Below, piece by piece: positions 37,691 to 46,546 of a stretch of 64,000 nucleotides of DNA. Both the position numbers and the translations under genes were made by a program. Numbering within the stretch: the stretch's first letter is position 1; the number at the start of each line of letters is the position of its first letter. The notes under the pieces were generated by a model. It searched no databases, was not told the DNA's origin, and was given only the letters and a program-made list of their open reading frames with translations. The stretch is from Oxynema aestuarii AP17 (GTDB lineage Bacteria > Cyanobacteriota > Cyanobacteriia > Cyanobacteriales > Laspinemataceae). Location of the stretch: positions 4,323,501 through 4,387,500 of the forward strand of contig NZ_CP051167.1 of assembly GCF_012295525.1 (NCBI RefSeq), written 5' to 3'.

Positions 37691-38401
37691 TTAAGCGTTA
37701 ATGCGTTTGATATAACAACGCAAACCGCTCAGTTCGGTGGTAATCGAGTCTTCAATTTTGCTCGGGTCGTTATCCGGTAGGCTGCTCCCTTGCAAGCGGA
37801 TTTTGTCGTTGGTTTGCATTTCCAACAGCCACTGGTTGAACTCGGACCGAGAGATGCGATCGCCGATTTCGCGACGAAGCCGATAAATCGGAACCAGGCG
37901 ATCGAAATTGTAATCCCGGTTGAGTTGCTCGTAGAGATCGAGGGTGACCCGCTCGAAATCGGCGTAAGAAGATATCCCGGCGCCGGGTACATGACCGTCT
38001 CCGTCGCCGAGAACATCCGGCGCCACCCCTGCCGATCGTGCGGCGCCGGGGTACCTTTGGCGAAGCCAATCGAGTAAAGCGTTGCCGAGTTTGCTGCTCA
38101 CTTGCTGTGCGTCGAACTCGAATTCGGGGTCTCTCAACCCGGCGTCGAGGGCGTCAAAACCGACGGGTTCGAGTAACGTCACCTTGTTTTTGGCAATGGC
38201 GATCGCCCCTTGCGCAATTAATTCTTCGAGAATGGGCGAGTAATCTTTAGCGCGCTCGTTGGTGCGGACGATCCTGTTGTTTAATTGGCCTTTTTTGACC
38301 GATTCTCGGTGAGCTTTCATATCCCAGAGGGTCAGCAAGACGCGAACTTTAGCCTGTTGAGGGGTTCCTCTCAGTCCTTTTTGAGTTTTGCTGGCAGCCA
38401 T
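37691..38401 (-). CDS. Two-domain winged-helix protein
   Basis: A 236-residue protein from the ATG at 38401, preceded on the minus strand by AAGGGGT. The N-terminal half (AKVRVLLTLWDMKAHRESVK, then YSPILEELIAQGAIAIAKNK) and the C-terminal half (LVPIYRLRREIGDRISRSEF, NQWLLEMQTNDKIRL, ITTELSGLRCYIKRI) both look like winged helices. They are joined by a Gly/Pro/Ala/Asp-rich linker (RYPGAARSAGVAPDVLGDGD). The linker DNA carries two partial copies of the GGCGCCGGGGTA motif also found in the direct repeats upstream. It is the first gene of the three-gene unit, and probably binds DNA as a regulator or as the recognition subunit of the system. Confidence 0.7.
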   Translation of the reverse strand: MAASKTQKGLRGTPQQAKVRVLLTLWDMKAHRESVKKGQLNNRIVRTNERAKDYSPILEELIAQGAIAIAKNKVTLLEPVGFDALDAGLRDPEFEFDAQQVSSKLGNALLDWLRQRYPGAARSAGVAPDVLGDGDGHVPGAGISSYADFERVTLDLYEQLNRDYNFDRLVPIYRLRREIGDRISRSEFNQWLLEMQTNDKIRLQGSSLPDNDPSKIEDSITTELSGLRCYIKRINA

Positions 38402-38438
38402 TTTACTTATACCCCTTAGTTGAAGCATTACTGTTTAT

Positions 38439-38466
38439 CGTATAACGCATCTTATCTTGTTTTCAA
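38439..38466 (-). promoter_or_regulatory. Promoter of the winged-helix/ATPase/nuclease unit
   Basis: On the minus strand TTGAAA (38466-38461), a 16-bp spacer and TATACG (38444-38439) lie about 40 bp upstream of the winged-helix ATG. The -35 is strong, the -10 moderate. Confidence 0.45.
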
Positions 38467-38496
38467 AGTTCTCAAACACTTTTCTAACTCACTTGA

Positions 38497-38590
38497 AGTT
38501 CGGAGGGCGCCGGGGTATTTAGTTCGGGGGGCGCCGGGGTATTTAGTTGGGGGCGCCGGGGTATTTAGTTCGGGGGGCGCCGGGGTATTT
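38497..38590. repeat. Four direct 24-bp repeats upstream of the unit
   Basis: Four head-to-tail units, AGTTCGGGGGGCGCC followed by GGGGTATTT, at 38497-38520, 38521-38544, 38545-38566 (22 bp, one short G run) and 38567-38590. They end about 30 bp upstream of the predicted -35. The regular 24-bp spacing and internal palindrome GGCGCC suggest a protein-binding array; a simple replication-slippage repeat is the alternative. Confidence 0.85.
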
Positions 38591-39403
38591 AGGCGAGAAC
38601 TACCGCATTTTCAAAGCAAAAATGGGGGTTTTGCTTCTCCGTAGCAGAAACGTGCGCTCGCCAACGTTTTTGTTATGTTTGTAATATACATTTGATTCAC
38701 AGTGCGTAGGAACTGATAAAAGATACAAAATTTCCGTTGGCGGTCAATGCTGAATTGAAAATGATGGATTCCAGAGTTAAAATAGCCACGATCGCGCGTT
38801 AAAATGAATGGAAAGGCGATTGCGGCGGTTCCTACGGTCGAAATAGCTGGAAATCTCTATATTTTTGTATTTTTGGCTATTTTCCACGCCAAACAGGCGA
38901 TCGCGCCGACGGCGATCGTCGCTCGGTCTTAAAAGTTGGTGAAATTTACAAAATCTGGCTCAAAAGACAGCCTCGATCCTCCCCGGATATCTTTTGAGGA
39001 TTGCCAATCTATGACTTCAAACTTGCGAAAATCCCCGGTTTTAGCGATATCTGGGTCGAGCATTGAGTGAAAGAGCGCGGATCTCTACAATAACTCCCGC
39101 ACTCAGCTCGGCCCTCAAGTGTTCTTGTGCTTCTTCCTGTGAGTTCTGGCTCTTTGACAAAGGGTTTTGGCGATCGCCTCCGAAGGTTCTGTTAGATCGT
39201 GGTCTGCGATTAGTGAGTCTAACGGACCGTCGCACCGACGAAGGCTTTGTCTAAGTCAAACTCGATTCCAGTTTCGATCGCGTCCCAACTTATTGGAGGG
39301 AAAATTTTCAAAAATTTTTGGAGAATTTTTCAACTCAATAAGTATTGATACTGGTCGAGTCCATTGACAAGTTAAATGAGCATTTTTACTGACTCACTTC
39401 GAC
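38591..39403. other. Intergenic stretch within the accessory locus
   Basis: About 810 bp with mixed composition and no convincing gene; short open frames lack ribosome sites. An AT-rich zone with TTTTT/AAAAA runs lies near 39300-39330. Confidence 0.5.
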
Positions 39404-39586
39404 TTACTCAGGTAAAGCGCGATAGGTGGCAATCACGAGGACCAATAACACGGCGGTCCAAGTCCAATCTGGCATTCCGGTAAAAAGAAAGGAAAAGCCA
39501 CTAAAAATGACGCCAAATAGCTCTAAGAAATAGGCAATGGCAATGGTGGCGATCGCCAGAACAATGACTGGAAATATCTGAGACAT
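39404..39586 (-). CDS. Small two-helix membrane protein A
   Basis: A 60-residue protein from the ATG at 39586, with AGAGGA 8 nt upstream on the minus strand. It is nearly all hydrophobic: IFPVIVLAIATIAIAYFLEL forms helix 1, and WTWTAVLLVLVIATYRA forms helix 2, with a short FTGMPDW loop. No family recognised. It lies between the winged-helix unit and ATPase copy 2, same strand. Confidence 0.65.
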   Translation of the reverse strand: MSQIFPVIVLAIATIAIAYFLELFGVIFSGFSFLFTGMPDWTWTAVLLVLVIATYRALPE

Positions 39587-39713
39587 AACCCAATCCTCTT
39601 GGTTTCGATGGGGCTGGGGTTCGATCCCCGCGCCCTTCATTTTGTTTGTAGATTACAATGTAACAGACTATAAAGCAAACCTTACAAATACCATCAGTTT
39701 ATTTGAATAAAAG

Positions 39714-39935
39714 TTAAGCATGGGTCGCGTCCTCAACGGCGAAAACTTTTGATAGTCCGACCAACAAACAAACGAGTAGAAGCTGAATCTGCCAAGCGAC
39801 GAGGAAAATAACTACGACCGAACTGACGGCGGCGATCGTGCCGGACAAAATGGCAATCATTTCATCTCGGGTTCCGAGGCAAATCGACCCGGCGACGAGG
39901 GCAAAAATCAGGGAAATGGCCAAAGACATACACAT
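39714..39935 (-). CDS. Small two-helix membrane protein B
   Basis: A 73-residue protein from the ATG at 39935, with AAAGAGG 9 nt upstream on the minus strand. Helices MSLAISLIFALVAGSICLG and two later segments (ILSGTIAAVSSVVVIFLVAW; LLLVCLLVGLS) suggest two or three membrane passes, ending in a short acidic tail. It is not obviously homologous to protein A. It lies 127 bp upstream of protein A on the same strand. Function unknown. The following gap to 40273 (about 340 bp) has no other gene I can support. Confidence 0.6.
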   Translation of the reverse strand: MCMSLAISLIFALVAGSICLGTRDEMIAILSGTIAAVSSVVVIFLVAWQIQLLLVCLLVGLSKVFAVEDATHA

Positions 39936-40273
39936 GAGAAATAGCCTCTTTATCAAAAGGGCAAAATTCGATCGCTCAGATGAAGAAATTCTGCTACCTA
40001 CTAGCCTAGTTTTGAGGCACCCGATAAGGCTTGTAGAAGGGACGGGTTTCGATCTGGCCTACGCTAAAAACACGATCGCCGCCATCCGTAATCTTCGAGC
40101 CGGATAAACAGAACTGACGAGTTGAACTCCGATGGGGTTTCCCTATACGAGTCATTATTCCCGTCTGCAGCTCTAAAGCATCAGGACATTTTACAATTGG
40201 CGATCGCGACGAACTTGTTATTTTTTGAATAAGTATAAATCCCTAACCCCTGCTCCAGGGAGGCGGACGCCCG

Positions 40274-42202
40274 TTACGGCGAGTCATTACTCTCGTCAAT
40301 TTTGAGTAAATTGCGATCGTTTCCGGTGGGATTCGATCGCCTATCGGGAGGGAAATAAGGACGATCGCCGTCCCCCTCCACCGCCTGGGGTAAAGGAGCG
40401 ATCGCCGTAGAGAGGATGGCTGAGATCGTAGGATTTTCCGCGAGGAACTGGTGCTGTCGGACAAACTCGACAATCTCGCGATCGCCCAATTGCCATTGCT
40501 GGCGCTCTCGATGGAGCCACCAAAGGGCCAATAAGGGGGTGAGGGCGTCTCGATCTAAAGGAATATAGCTACAGCGATCGCCCCGGATAAAGCGCGCCAA
40601 CCCTTGACGACACTGCCAGTGAGCGGGAATTTGCGGAGCCAGCAGACAGGCGCCGTCGAGACCGAGGCGATCGCGATCGAGCAGGCGAGCGAAGGTCGCC
40701 CGCAATTCGGACGCATTCAAGCGAGGGACGATCGCCAGACCGATCGCGTGAGATCCGGCATCGGTGCGGACGATCGCCCGTAAGGGAACGTAACGGCGAT
40801 CGTGCAGATCCCTCGCCTCCATCGATTCCACCGCTTCTAAGGTGACTCCGGCGATCGACCGATCTAAAAGCATCTGTAAAGCCAATTGCAGCGCCGCGAC
40901 GAGCGATCGGCGATCGGCGTGCAGTTGGCGTTCCTCCACGGTCTGCTTGGCGCGATCCAAGGCAATTTGCACCGCTTCCCACGGGTCTACCTCCACCGGG
41001 CGAAAATTTTCCGCGCACCATTCCAACAACTCGCGGACGTTGAGTTCCTCGCGCGCCAAGGCATCGAGTTGGTCGCTATCGAAGGGATAGAGCGATCGCG
41101 GCGGGATTAAATGACAGCGATCGTAAAATTGCTGCAAGAATAACCCCACCAGTTCGCGCATTCCCCGAACATCGATCGCCTGCAAACGAATCGGAGCGAC
41201 AGATTTCGACAGATAGGCGACAATTCCCGACGGGAGGGACTGAATTTTTTCATACCAGGTCTGCGGCGTGGCGGCGATCGCCAAAACCACGCCATAGTTG
41301 AGACGGGCGATCGGCAACGTTTCCCAAATCCGCTTGACCAAACTCGCCACGACCCGTTCCCGCTTCAATCCCGTATCGCTATTTTCCGGCGAGTCGAGTT
41401 GGTCGAAGGCGATAACGACCGGGTAGAACTGAGTGGCGAGACTGAAAATTTCCAGAACAATTTCCCACCCTTGGGCGTCGCGGTAATCGCGGCTGCGGTT
41501 GGGTAATCCCAGTTCCTCCGCCTTCGCCGACGCCAACACTTGGCCCGCCAACCACTTGATTGCATAGGGAGCTTGGGCGTGACACAAAGTCCACAACAGT
41601 GCACGCACCAGATCCGGATCGCCGAGAGTCGGTCGAATTTTGAAAAAAGCCTCGCTGAGTTGGGCGATCCAGGTTTGATTTTTGGAGAGGGTTTGACGGT
41701 TGAGCTTGTTGACCAGAGAGTCCACCGAAAAGCGATCGCGCTCCGGATAAATGGATTGAAAGGCTTCGAGGGCGATCGCCGTCGCCAAATCCTGCCACTG
41801 CATGAAGTTGGCAGAACCCGGATGGCGGAAGCTATCGACTACGGTTTGTAAAAACTGGTAGCGAATGAGATTGACATCGCTAAATTGACCCGCATTGACG
41901 TAAACGAGCAACCCGCGACGGTCGCGTTGAAGTTGTTGGCGGACGCAGGCGATCGCGTGGGTTTTCCCCGTTCCTGTCTCGCCGAGGATCGCCAACGAAG
42001 ATAGAGGCTCGATCCGCTTGCGCGCGCGTTCCACCGCATCGAGAACGGCGGCGATCGCCTCCGGGTTCAACCCTTCTAAATTCGGCGGCGTCGCCCACCA
42101 AATTTCCCGTTCCGTGACCCGGGTCGCGCGCTCGAACGGATTGGCGGCGGCGATCGCGGCATTGAGATGGACAATCGCAGAACTGACCGAAGTACAAGAC
42201 AT
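40274..42202 (-). CDS. AAA/STAND-like ATPase, accessory locus copy 2
   Basis: About 642 residues from the ATG at 42202. It is a clear, diverged homologue of the ATPase at 35831-37630. Shared landmarks are NPF near residue 21, Walker A ILGETGTGKTH (72-82), the FMQWQDLATAI block, DPDLVRALLWTL, YAIKWLAGQVLA, and Walker B PVVIAFDQLD (261-270). The C-terminal half again has a beta-rich region (SHAIGLAIVPRLNASELRAT) and a Pro/Asp-rich tail. Its codons are more GC- and HIP1-rich than copy 1, suggesting different ages in this genome. No nuclease or winged-helix partner lies next to it, so it may share those of copy 1. Confidence 0.72.
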   Translation of the reverse strand: MSCTSVSSAIVHLNAAIAAANPFERATRVTEREIWWATPPNLEGLNPEAIAAVLDAVERARKRIEPLSSLAILGETGTGKTHAIACVRQQLQRDRRGLLVYVNAGQFSDVNLIRYQFLQTVVDSFRHPGSANFMQWQDLATAIALEAFQSIYPERDRFSVDSLVNKLNRQTLSKNQTWIAQLSEAFFKIRPTLGDPDLVRALLWTLCHAQAPYAIKWLAGQVLASAKAEELGLPNRSRDYRDAQGWEIVLEIFSLATQFYPVVIAFDQLDSPENSDTGLKRERVVASLVKRIWETLPIARLNYGVVLAIAATPQTWYEKIQSLPSGIVAYLSKSVAPIRLQAIDVRGMRELVGLFLQQFYDRCHLIPPRSLYPFDSDQLDALAREELNVRELLEWCAENFRPVEVDPWEAVQIALDRAKQTVEERQLHADRRSLVAALQLALQMLLDRSIAGVTLEAVESMEARDLHDRRYVPLRAIVRTDAGSHAIGLAIVPRLNASELRATFARLLDRDRLGLDGACLLAPQIPAHWQCRQGLARFIRGDRCSYIPLDRDALTPLLALWWLHRERQQWQLGDREIVEFVRQHQFLAENPTISAILSTAIAPLPQAVEGDGDRPYFPPDRRSNPTGNDRNLLKIDESNDSP

Positions 42203-42647
42203 GGGAGGGAAAGGCTTATCCTTACATAAAATCGCGAGAAAACAACTCAGGACAGCCGATCTAGACGTTCTCAGGGTTTGAGGGGGAGTGACGTTGGGTC
42301 TCGCCATACGAGACGAGTTTTCCGATCGCAAAGCAAGAGGTAACTAGTTCTCTTTATTTAGTGTGCCTCGAAATTCGCCGCGATCGAAGGGATTGGGAAT
42401 ATTTGATTTGAGATTTTAGGTTTTAGATTTTAGATGGAGGGACTCGGGACGCTTGAAAACTCCCGGTCAGTCGTCCCTTGTCAATGGCTGTCGGGCAAGA
42501 TGCCCGTTCTACCAGACTCAGCGAGTGGTGACTTCGTCAATTTCCCTATCTTGCCCACCTTTAATGAAAATATGCCACCGTGCTACCCTGTGAAGAATCG
42601 TTCAACTGCTGGTCAACTCCTGTCCGACGTTCCGTTGTTAAGTTCGC
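42203..42647. other. Intergenic region between ATPase copy 2 and smc
   Basis: About 445 bp between divergent genes. It contains an AGATTTTAG-rich tract (about 42411-42433), the complement of the repeats upstream of narM, and the palindrome at 42492. No gene seen. Confidence 0.5.
42492..42506. repeat. Dispersed palindrome, copy 4
   Basis: CGGGCA-AGA-TGCCCG, a shorter copy of the family seen at 5245, 26240 and 30544. Confidence 0.75.
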
Positions 42648-45600
42648 ATGGTTCATATTAATCGCCTAGAACTGACAAACTTTAAATCTTTTGGCGGTAC
42701 CACGAGCATCCCCGTGTTACCGGGATTTACGGTGGTCACCGGACCGAACGGTTCGGGCAAATCGAATATTTTAGATGCGTTGCTCTTTTGTTTGGGGATT
42801 TCTACCTCGAAGGGGATGCGCGCCGAACGGTTGCCGGATTTGGTCAATCATAACCTCGCGCGCAGTCGGACCACCGTCGAGGCGAGTGTGACGGTGACTT
42901 TCGATCTCGAAGGCGAAGGGTTGCCGACCGAAGAGGATTACTTGCAAGAGGCGCAGGCGATCGCCGATCCGGGCCCGGCCCAAGTGCAGCCGAGTGAAGA
43001 ACCGCAAGAGCAAAATGGGACCTTAGCGAGTCCAGGGAATGAGGCGGCGATCGCCGAATCGGATCCGCAAGCGGTTCGAGAATCGGATCCGAGTAATGAA
43101 TGGAGTATTACGCGGCGCTTGCGGGTGACGAAAGCGGGGACGTATACTTCTACGTACTATATTAACGGTCAAGCTTGTACCTTGAGTGAGCTGCACGAGC
43201 AGATGAACCGGATGCGAATTTATCCGGAAGGGTACAATGTAGTCTTACAAGGGGACGTCACCGCGATTATCTCGATGAACGCGCGGGAACGGCGCACGAT
43301 TATTGACGAGCTGGCGGGGGTGGCGGCGTTCGATCGCAAGATCGCCCAAGCGAAGGATAAGTTAGATGAGGTGAAAGAGCGCGAGGATCGCTGTCGGATT
43401 GTGGAACAAGAGTTGATTTCCCAGCGCGATCGCCTCGCCAAGGATCGGGATAAAGCGCAGAAATATCAAGCCCTGCGCGCCCAGGTCCAAGAGAAAGAAC
43501 TGCTCGAAGCGGTGCTACAGTGGCACCAGCTCAACCAACAGGAATGGAAGTTGCGCGAGCAAATCGAAGCGGGCGATCGCGAAGCGGCCCAATTGCGCGA
43601 TCGCGTCGCCACCGCCAGTGGCGAGATTCAACAAGCCAACGAACGACTCGAAGAACTCAACGCCCGGGTGAAAGCCCTGGGAGAGGAAGAACTGCTGGCG
43701 AAACAGTCCGTACTCGCCCAACGGGAAGCGGAAAAAGAGCAGCAAGGGCAGCGCTTGCACGAACTCCAAGAAAGCCAACAGCAGCAACAGCGAGACATTG
43801 CCGAAGCCGAGCGGGAAATCGGCCATTACCAGCAGAAATTAGAGCAAGTCGCCCAAGAACGCCAGGAAAGTGACGCTCAATTGAAATCGGCGCGGCAGTT
43901 GAGCGACGAACTGCAACAAGACCTCGATCGCCGCCGGGAACGGGCCAGCGCGATCGCCGCCGCCTCGGAAGAGTGGGTGCAGCAACAAACCGCCTTACAC
44001 CGCCAGATCGAAACCTTGCAGAAAAGCTTGGATCCGCAACGGACCGAACAGGCGCGCCTCGGGGAACGGGTGCGATCGCTCGATCGCGCGATCGCGGAAC
44101 AACACGAAACCCTGCAAGACTTCGGCGCCCGACTCGCCGAAAAAAAGGTGAATTTGGGCGAAGTGGACCTGCGCCACCAGGCGGCGATCGATCGCGTACA
44201 ATCCTTAGCCGGGGGGTTGGCGGCGGCGGAGAACGACTTAAAAACCCAACAAGACACGGAAAAGCGGCTGCTCGACGAACAACGGGAGAAACAGCGCCGT
44301 CTCGACAAACTCGAAGCCCAAACCCAAGCCCTGCGCGAAGCCAGTGGGACCGGGGCCAGTCAAGTAATCGTCCAGGCGGGATTGCAGGGGGTGTGCGGTT
44401 TGGTCGCCGAATTGGGGCGCGTCGATCCGCATTACCAATTAGCCTTGGAAACCGCCGCCGGAGGACGGTTGGCGTATTTGGTGGTCGAAGATGATGCCGT
44501 GGCGGCGTCGGCGATCCAACTGCTCAAGCAAAAACGGGCCGGACGGGCGACCTTTTTGCCGTTGAATAAGATTCGACCGCCCCGATTTTCGCCGATCGCC
44601 GAACTGCGACAGGCGCGCGGATTCGTCGATTATGCGGTGAATTTGATCGAGTGCGATCGCCCCTACTTGCAAGTGTTTGCCTACGTTTTCGGCAATACGG
44701 TGGTGTTCGAGACCCTGGATGCGGCGCGATCGCACATGGGGAAAACCCGGATCGTCACCCTCGACGGCGAACTGCTCGAAACCTCCGGCGCCATGACCGG
44801 GGGGAGCAGTTCCCACCGTTCTAGTTTGCACTTCGGGACCGGGGGGGATACGGAATCGGCGGAAGTGACCGAGTTAAAAGAGCGGTTGGAGCAGATCGAG
44901 CAGATTTTACAACGGTGTGGGGAGGCGATCGCCCAAGCCGCCGAACAGGTCAAGGGGCGATCGCAGGAGTTAATCGACGCCAAACAGCAGCAACGGGAAC
45001 TCCAGCTCAAAACCGAGCAGTTACAAGGAGAAATCGATAGCCTGAGCGCCCAACAGCAGCAAGTTCGCCAGCAGTTGGCCGACAATACCCAAGAATTGAC
45101 CGCCGCGCGCGATCGCCTCCAAGTCCTCGACGGCGAAATCCCCAGCCAAGAAGCCCGCTTGCAGCAATGGCGCCACGAACTGAGCGCCCTCGAAGAATCG
45201 GGGACGAACAGCGAATGGCAGGGGATCCAGGCTCAAGTGCGCCAACTCGAAAGCGAATTACAAGACGCCTCGGCGTCCTTGCGCGCCGCCCAAAGTCGCC
45301 GCCAGGACCTCGACAACCAGCAACAACGGCTCGACGAAAAACGCCAAGAAACCCGGCGACGATTGGAAGACCTGAACCACGCCCAAATCAACCTCGACAG
45401 TCGCATCGAACAAACCCGAGCCAAATTAGGGGAAATTGACGAAAACATCGCCCAAAATCGGCGCGAACTGGCTGAAATTGAAGCCAAATTAGGGGAAGAC
45501 AAACAAGCGCGCGATCGCGCCGAGGAAGCCTTAAGACAACTGCACCTCGCCCGCCAACAAATCGAATGGCAGGGGCAAAAACTGCAAGAAAGCCAGGACG

Positions 45601-46373
45601 CCCGCCGGGAACAACTCGGAGCCTTACGGGAGCAAATCGCCGCCGGACGCGCCGAACTGCCCGACCCGGTGCCCCCCGTCCCCGAAGAGAGTAAAAATCG
45701 CCTGGTGACGGCCCTGCAAGAGTTGCAAAAAGAGGTGCGATCGTTGCAAAAACAACTCAAAGCGATGGAACCCGTCAACATGCTCGCCCTCGAAGAATAC
45801 GATCGCACCCAAACCCGTTTGGAAGAATTACAATCCAAACTCGCCACCCTCGAAGGCGAACGCACCGAACTGCTCCTGCGAATTGAAAACTTTACTACCT
45901 TAAGACTGCGGGCTTTTAAAGAAGCCTTCGACGCCGTCAATGAAAACTTTCAAACCATCTTCGCCGACCTCTCCGAAGGGGACGGTTACCTTCAACTCGA
46001 CGACCCAGAAGATCCGTTTTCCAGTGGCTTAAATCTCGTCGCCCACCCGAAAGGGAAACCCGTTCAACGCCTCGCCGCCATGTCCGGCGGTGAAAAATCG
46101 ATGACCGCCCTCAGTTTTATTTTTGCCCTCCAACGCTACCGTCCTTCACCGTTCTACGCTTTTGACGAAGTCGATATGTTTTTGGACGGGGCAAATGTAG
46201 AGCGATTAGCTAAAATGATTAAACAACAGGTCCAACGCGCCCAGTTTATTGTGGTCAGCCACAAAACTCCGATGATCAAAGCAGCAGAGCGGGTTATTGG
46301 CGTTACTCAAGCCAGAGGCGCTCACACCCAAGTGGTCGGCTTAAATCTAGAGTCGAACAGCGCGCCTGTTTAA
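42648..46373 (+). CDS. smc: Chromosome segregation protein SMC
   Basis: A 1241-residue SMC ATPase that compacts and segregates the chromosome with ScpA/ScpB. The N-terminal head has MVHINRLELTNFKSF and Walker A GPNGSGKSN (32-40). It is followed by a long Glu/Gln/Arg coiled coil, the hinge (VIVQAGLQGVCGLVAELG, LETAAGGRLAYLVVEDD), a returning coiled coil, and a C-terminal head with signature LAAMSGGEKSMTA and Walker B FYAFDEVDMFLD. An acidic, variable insert near residues 85-135 interrupts the first head; it is Pro/Glu/Ala-rich and probably a loop. Length is typical of cyanobacterial SMC (about 1200). It stands alone, so it is the housekeeping SMC and not a Wadjet JetC. Confidence 0.96.
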   Translation: MVHINRLELTNFKSFGGTTSIPVLPGFTVVTGPNGSGKSNILDALLFCLGISTSKGMRAERLPDLVNHNLARSRTTVEASVTVTFDLEGEGLPTEEDYLQEAQAIADPGPAQVQPSEEPQEQNGTLASPGNEAAIAESDPQAVRESDPSNEWSITRRLRVTKAGTYTSTYYINGQACTLSELHEQMNRMRIYPEGYNVVLQGDVTAIISMNARERRTIIDELAGVAAFDRKIAQAKDKLDEVKEREDRCRIVEQELISQRDRLAKDRDKAQKYQALRAQVQEKELLEAVLQWHQLNQQEWKLREQIEAGDREAAQLRDRVATASGEIQQANERLEELNARVKALGEEELLAKQSVLAQREAEKEQQGQRLHELQESQQQQQRDIAEAEREIGHYQQKLEQVAQERQESDAQLKSARQLSDELQQDLDRRRERASAIAAASEEWVQQQTALHRQIETLQKSLDPQRTEQARLGERVRSLDRAIAEQHETLQDFGARLAEKKVNLGEVDLRHQAAIDRVQSLAGGLAAAENDLKTQQDTEKRLLDEQREKQRRLDKLEAQTQALREASGTGASQVIVQAGLQGVCGLVAELGRVDPHYQLALETAAGGRLAYLVVEDDAVAASAIQLLKQKRAGRATFLPLNKIRPPRFSPIAELRQARGFVDYAVNLIECDRPYLQVFAYVFGNTVVFETLDAARSHMGKTRIVTLDGELLETSGAMTGGSSSHRSSLHFGTGGDTESAEVTELKERLEQIEQILQRCGEAIAQAAEQVKGRSQELIDAKQQQRELQLKTEQLQGEIDSLSAQQQQVRQQLADNTQELTAARDRLQVLDGEIPSQEARLQQWRHELSALEESGTNSEWQGIQAQVRQLESELQDASASLRAAQSRRQDLDNQQQRLDEKRQETRRRLEDLNHAQINLDSRIEQTRAKLGEIDENIAQNRRELAEIEAKLGEDKQARDRAEEALRQLHLARQQIEWQGQKLQESQDARREQLGALREQIAAGRAELPDPVPPVPEESKNRLVTALQELQKEVRSLQKQLKAMEPVNMLALEEYDRTQTRLEELQSKLATLEGERTELLLRIENFTTLRLRAFKEAFDAVNENFQTIFADLSEGDGYLQLDDPEDPFSSGLNLVAHPKGKPVQRLAAMSGGEKSMTALSFIFALQRYRPSPFYAFDEVDMFLDGANVERLAKMIKQQVQRAQFIVVSHKTPMIKAAERVIGVTQARGAHTQVVGLNLESNSAPV

Positions 46374-46398
46374 CTTTTGAGGGGTTCGGGGCACTATA

Positions 46399-46442
46399 AG
46401 TCCCGCGCTTTATGCGAAGCATCGGCGTCGGGATACATGGAC
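46399..46442 (+). repeat. Possible relic of an IS200/IS605 right end
   Basis: AAGTCCCGCGCTTTATG...GGCGTCGGGATACATGGAC closely follows the layout of the TnpB element's right end at 47799-47841 (CCCGCGCT, a short hairpin, then CGGGAGGATGTCAC), with changes in the terminal GGATGTCAC. It lies 25 bp after smc and upstream of tnpB. Confidence 0.4.
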
Positions 46443-46546
46443 TCCTCTCGAACAGTCGATTCCCCACCCTACGGGAAAGGTCAAGCCCTGCGATGGGGAT
46501 GAGACCAGCATTTACCAGTAGTTATAGCCTGTGGTAAATTATAGTC

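Noticed and set aside
37307-37780. 157-codon ORF antisense to the ATPase and winged-helix genes
   Set aside because: It lies opposite well-supported genes with clear motifs and has no features of its own.
38420-38644. 74-codon plus-strand ORF with APGYLV-like repeats
   Set aside because: Its repetitive protein comes from the 24-bp DNA repeats, it overlaps the predicted operon promoter, and it has no ribosome site.
42648-46373. SMC as part of a Wadjet or other defence operon with the nearby ATPases
   Set aside because: It is a full-length housekeeping SMC with a standard hinge, on the opposite strand, with no JetA, JetB or JetD partners.
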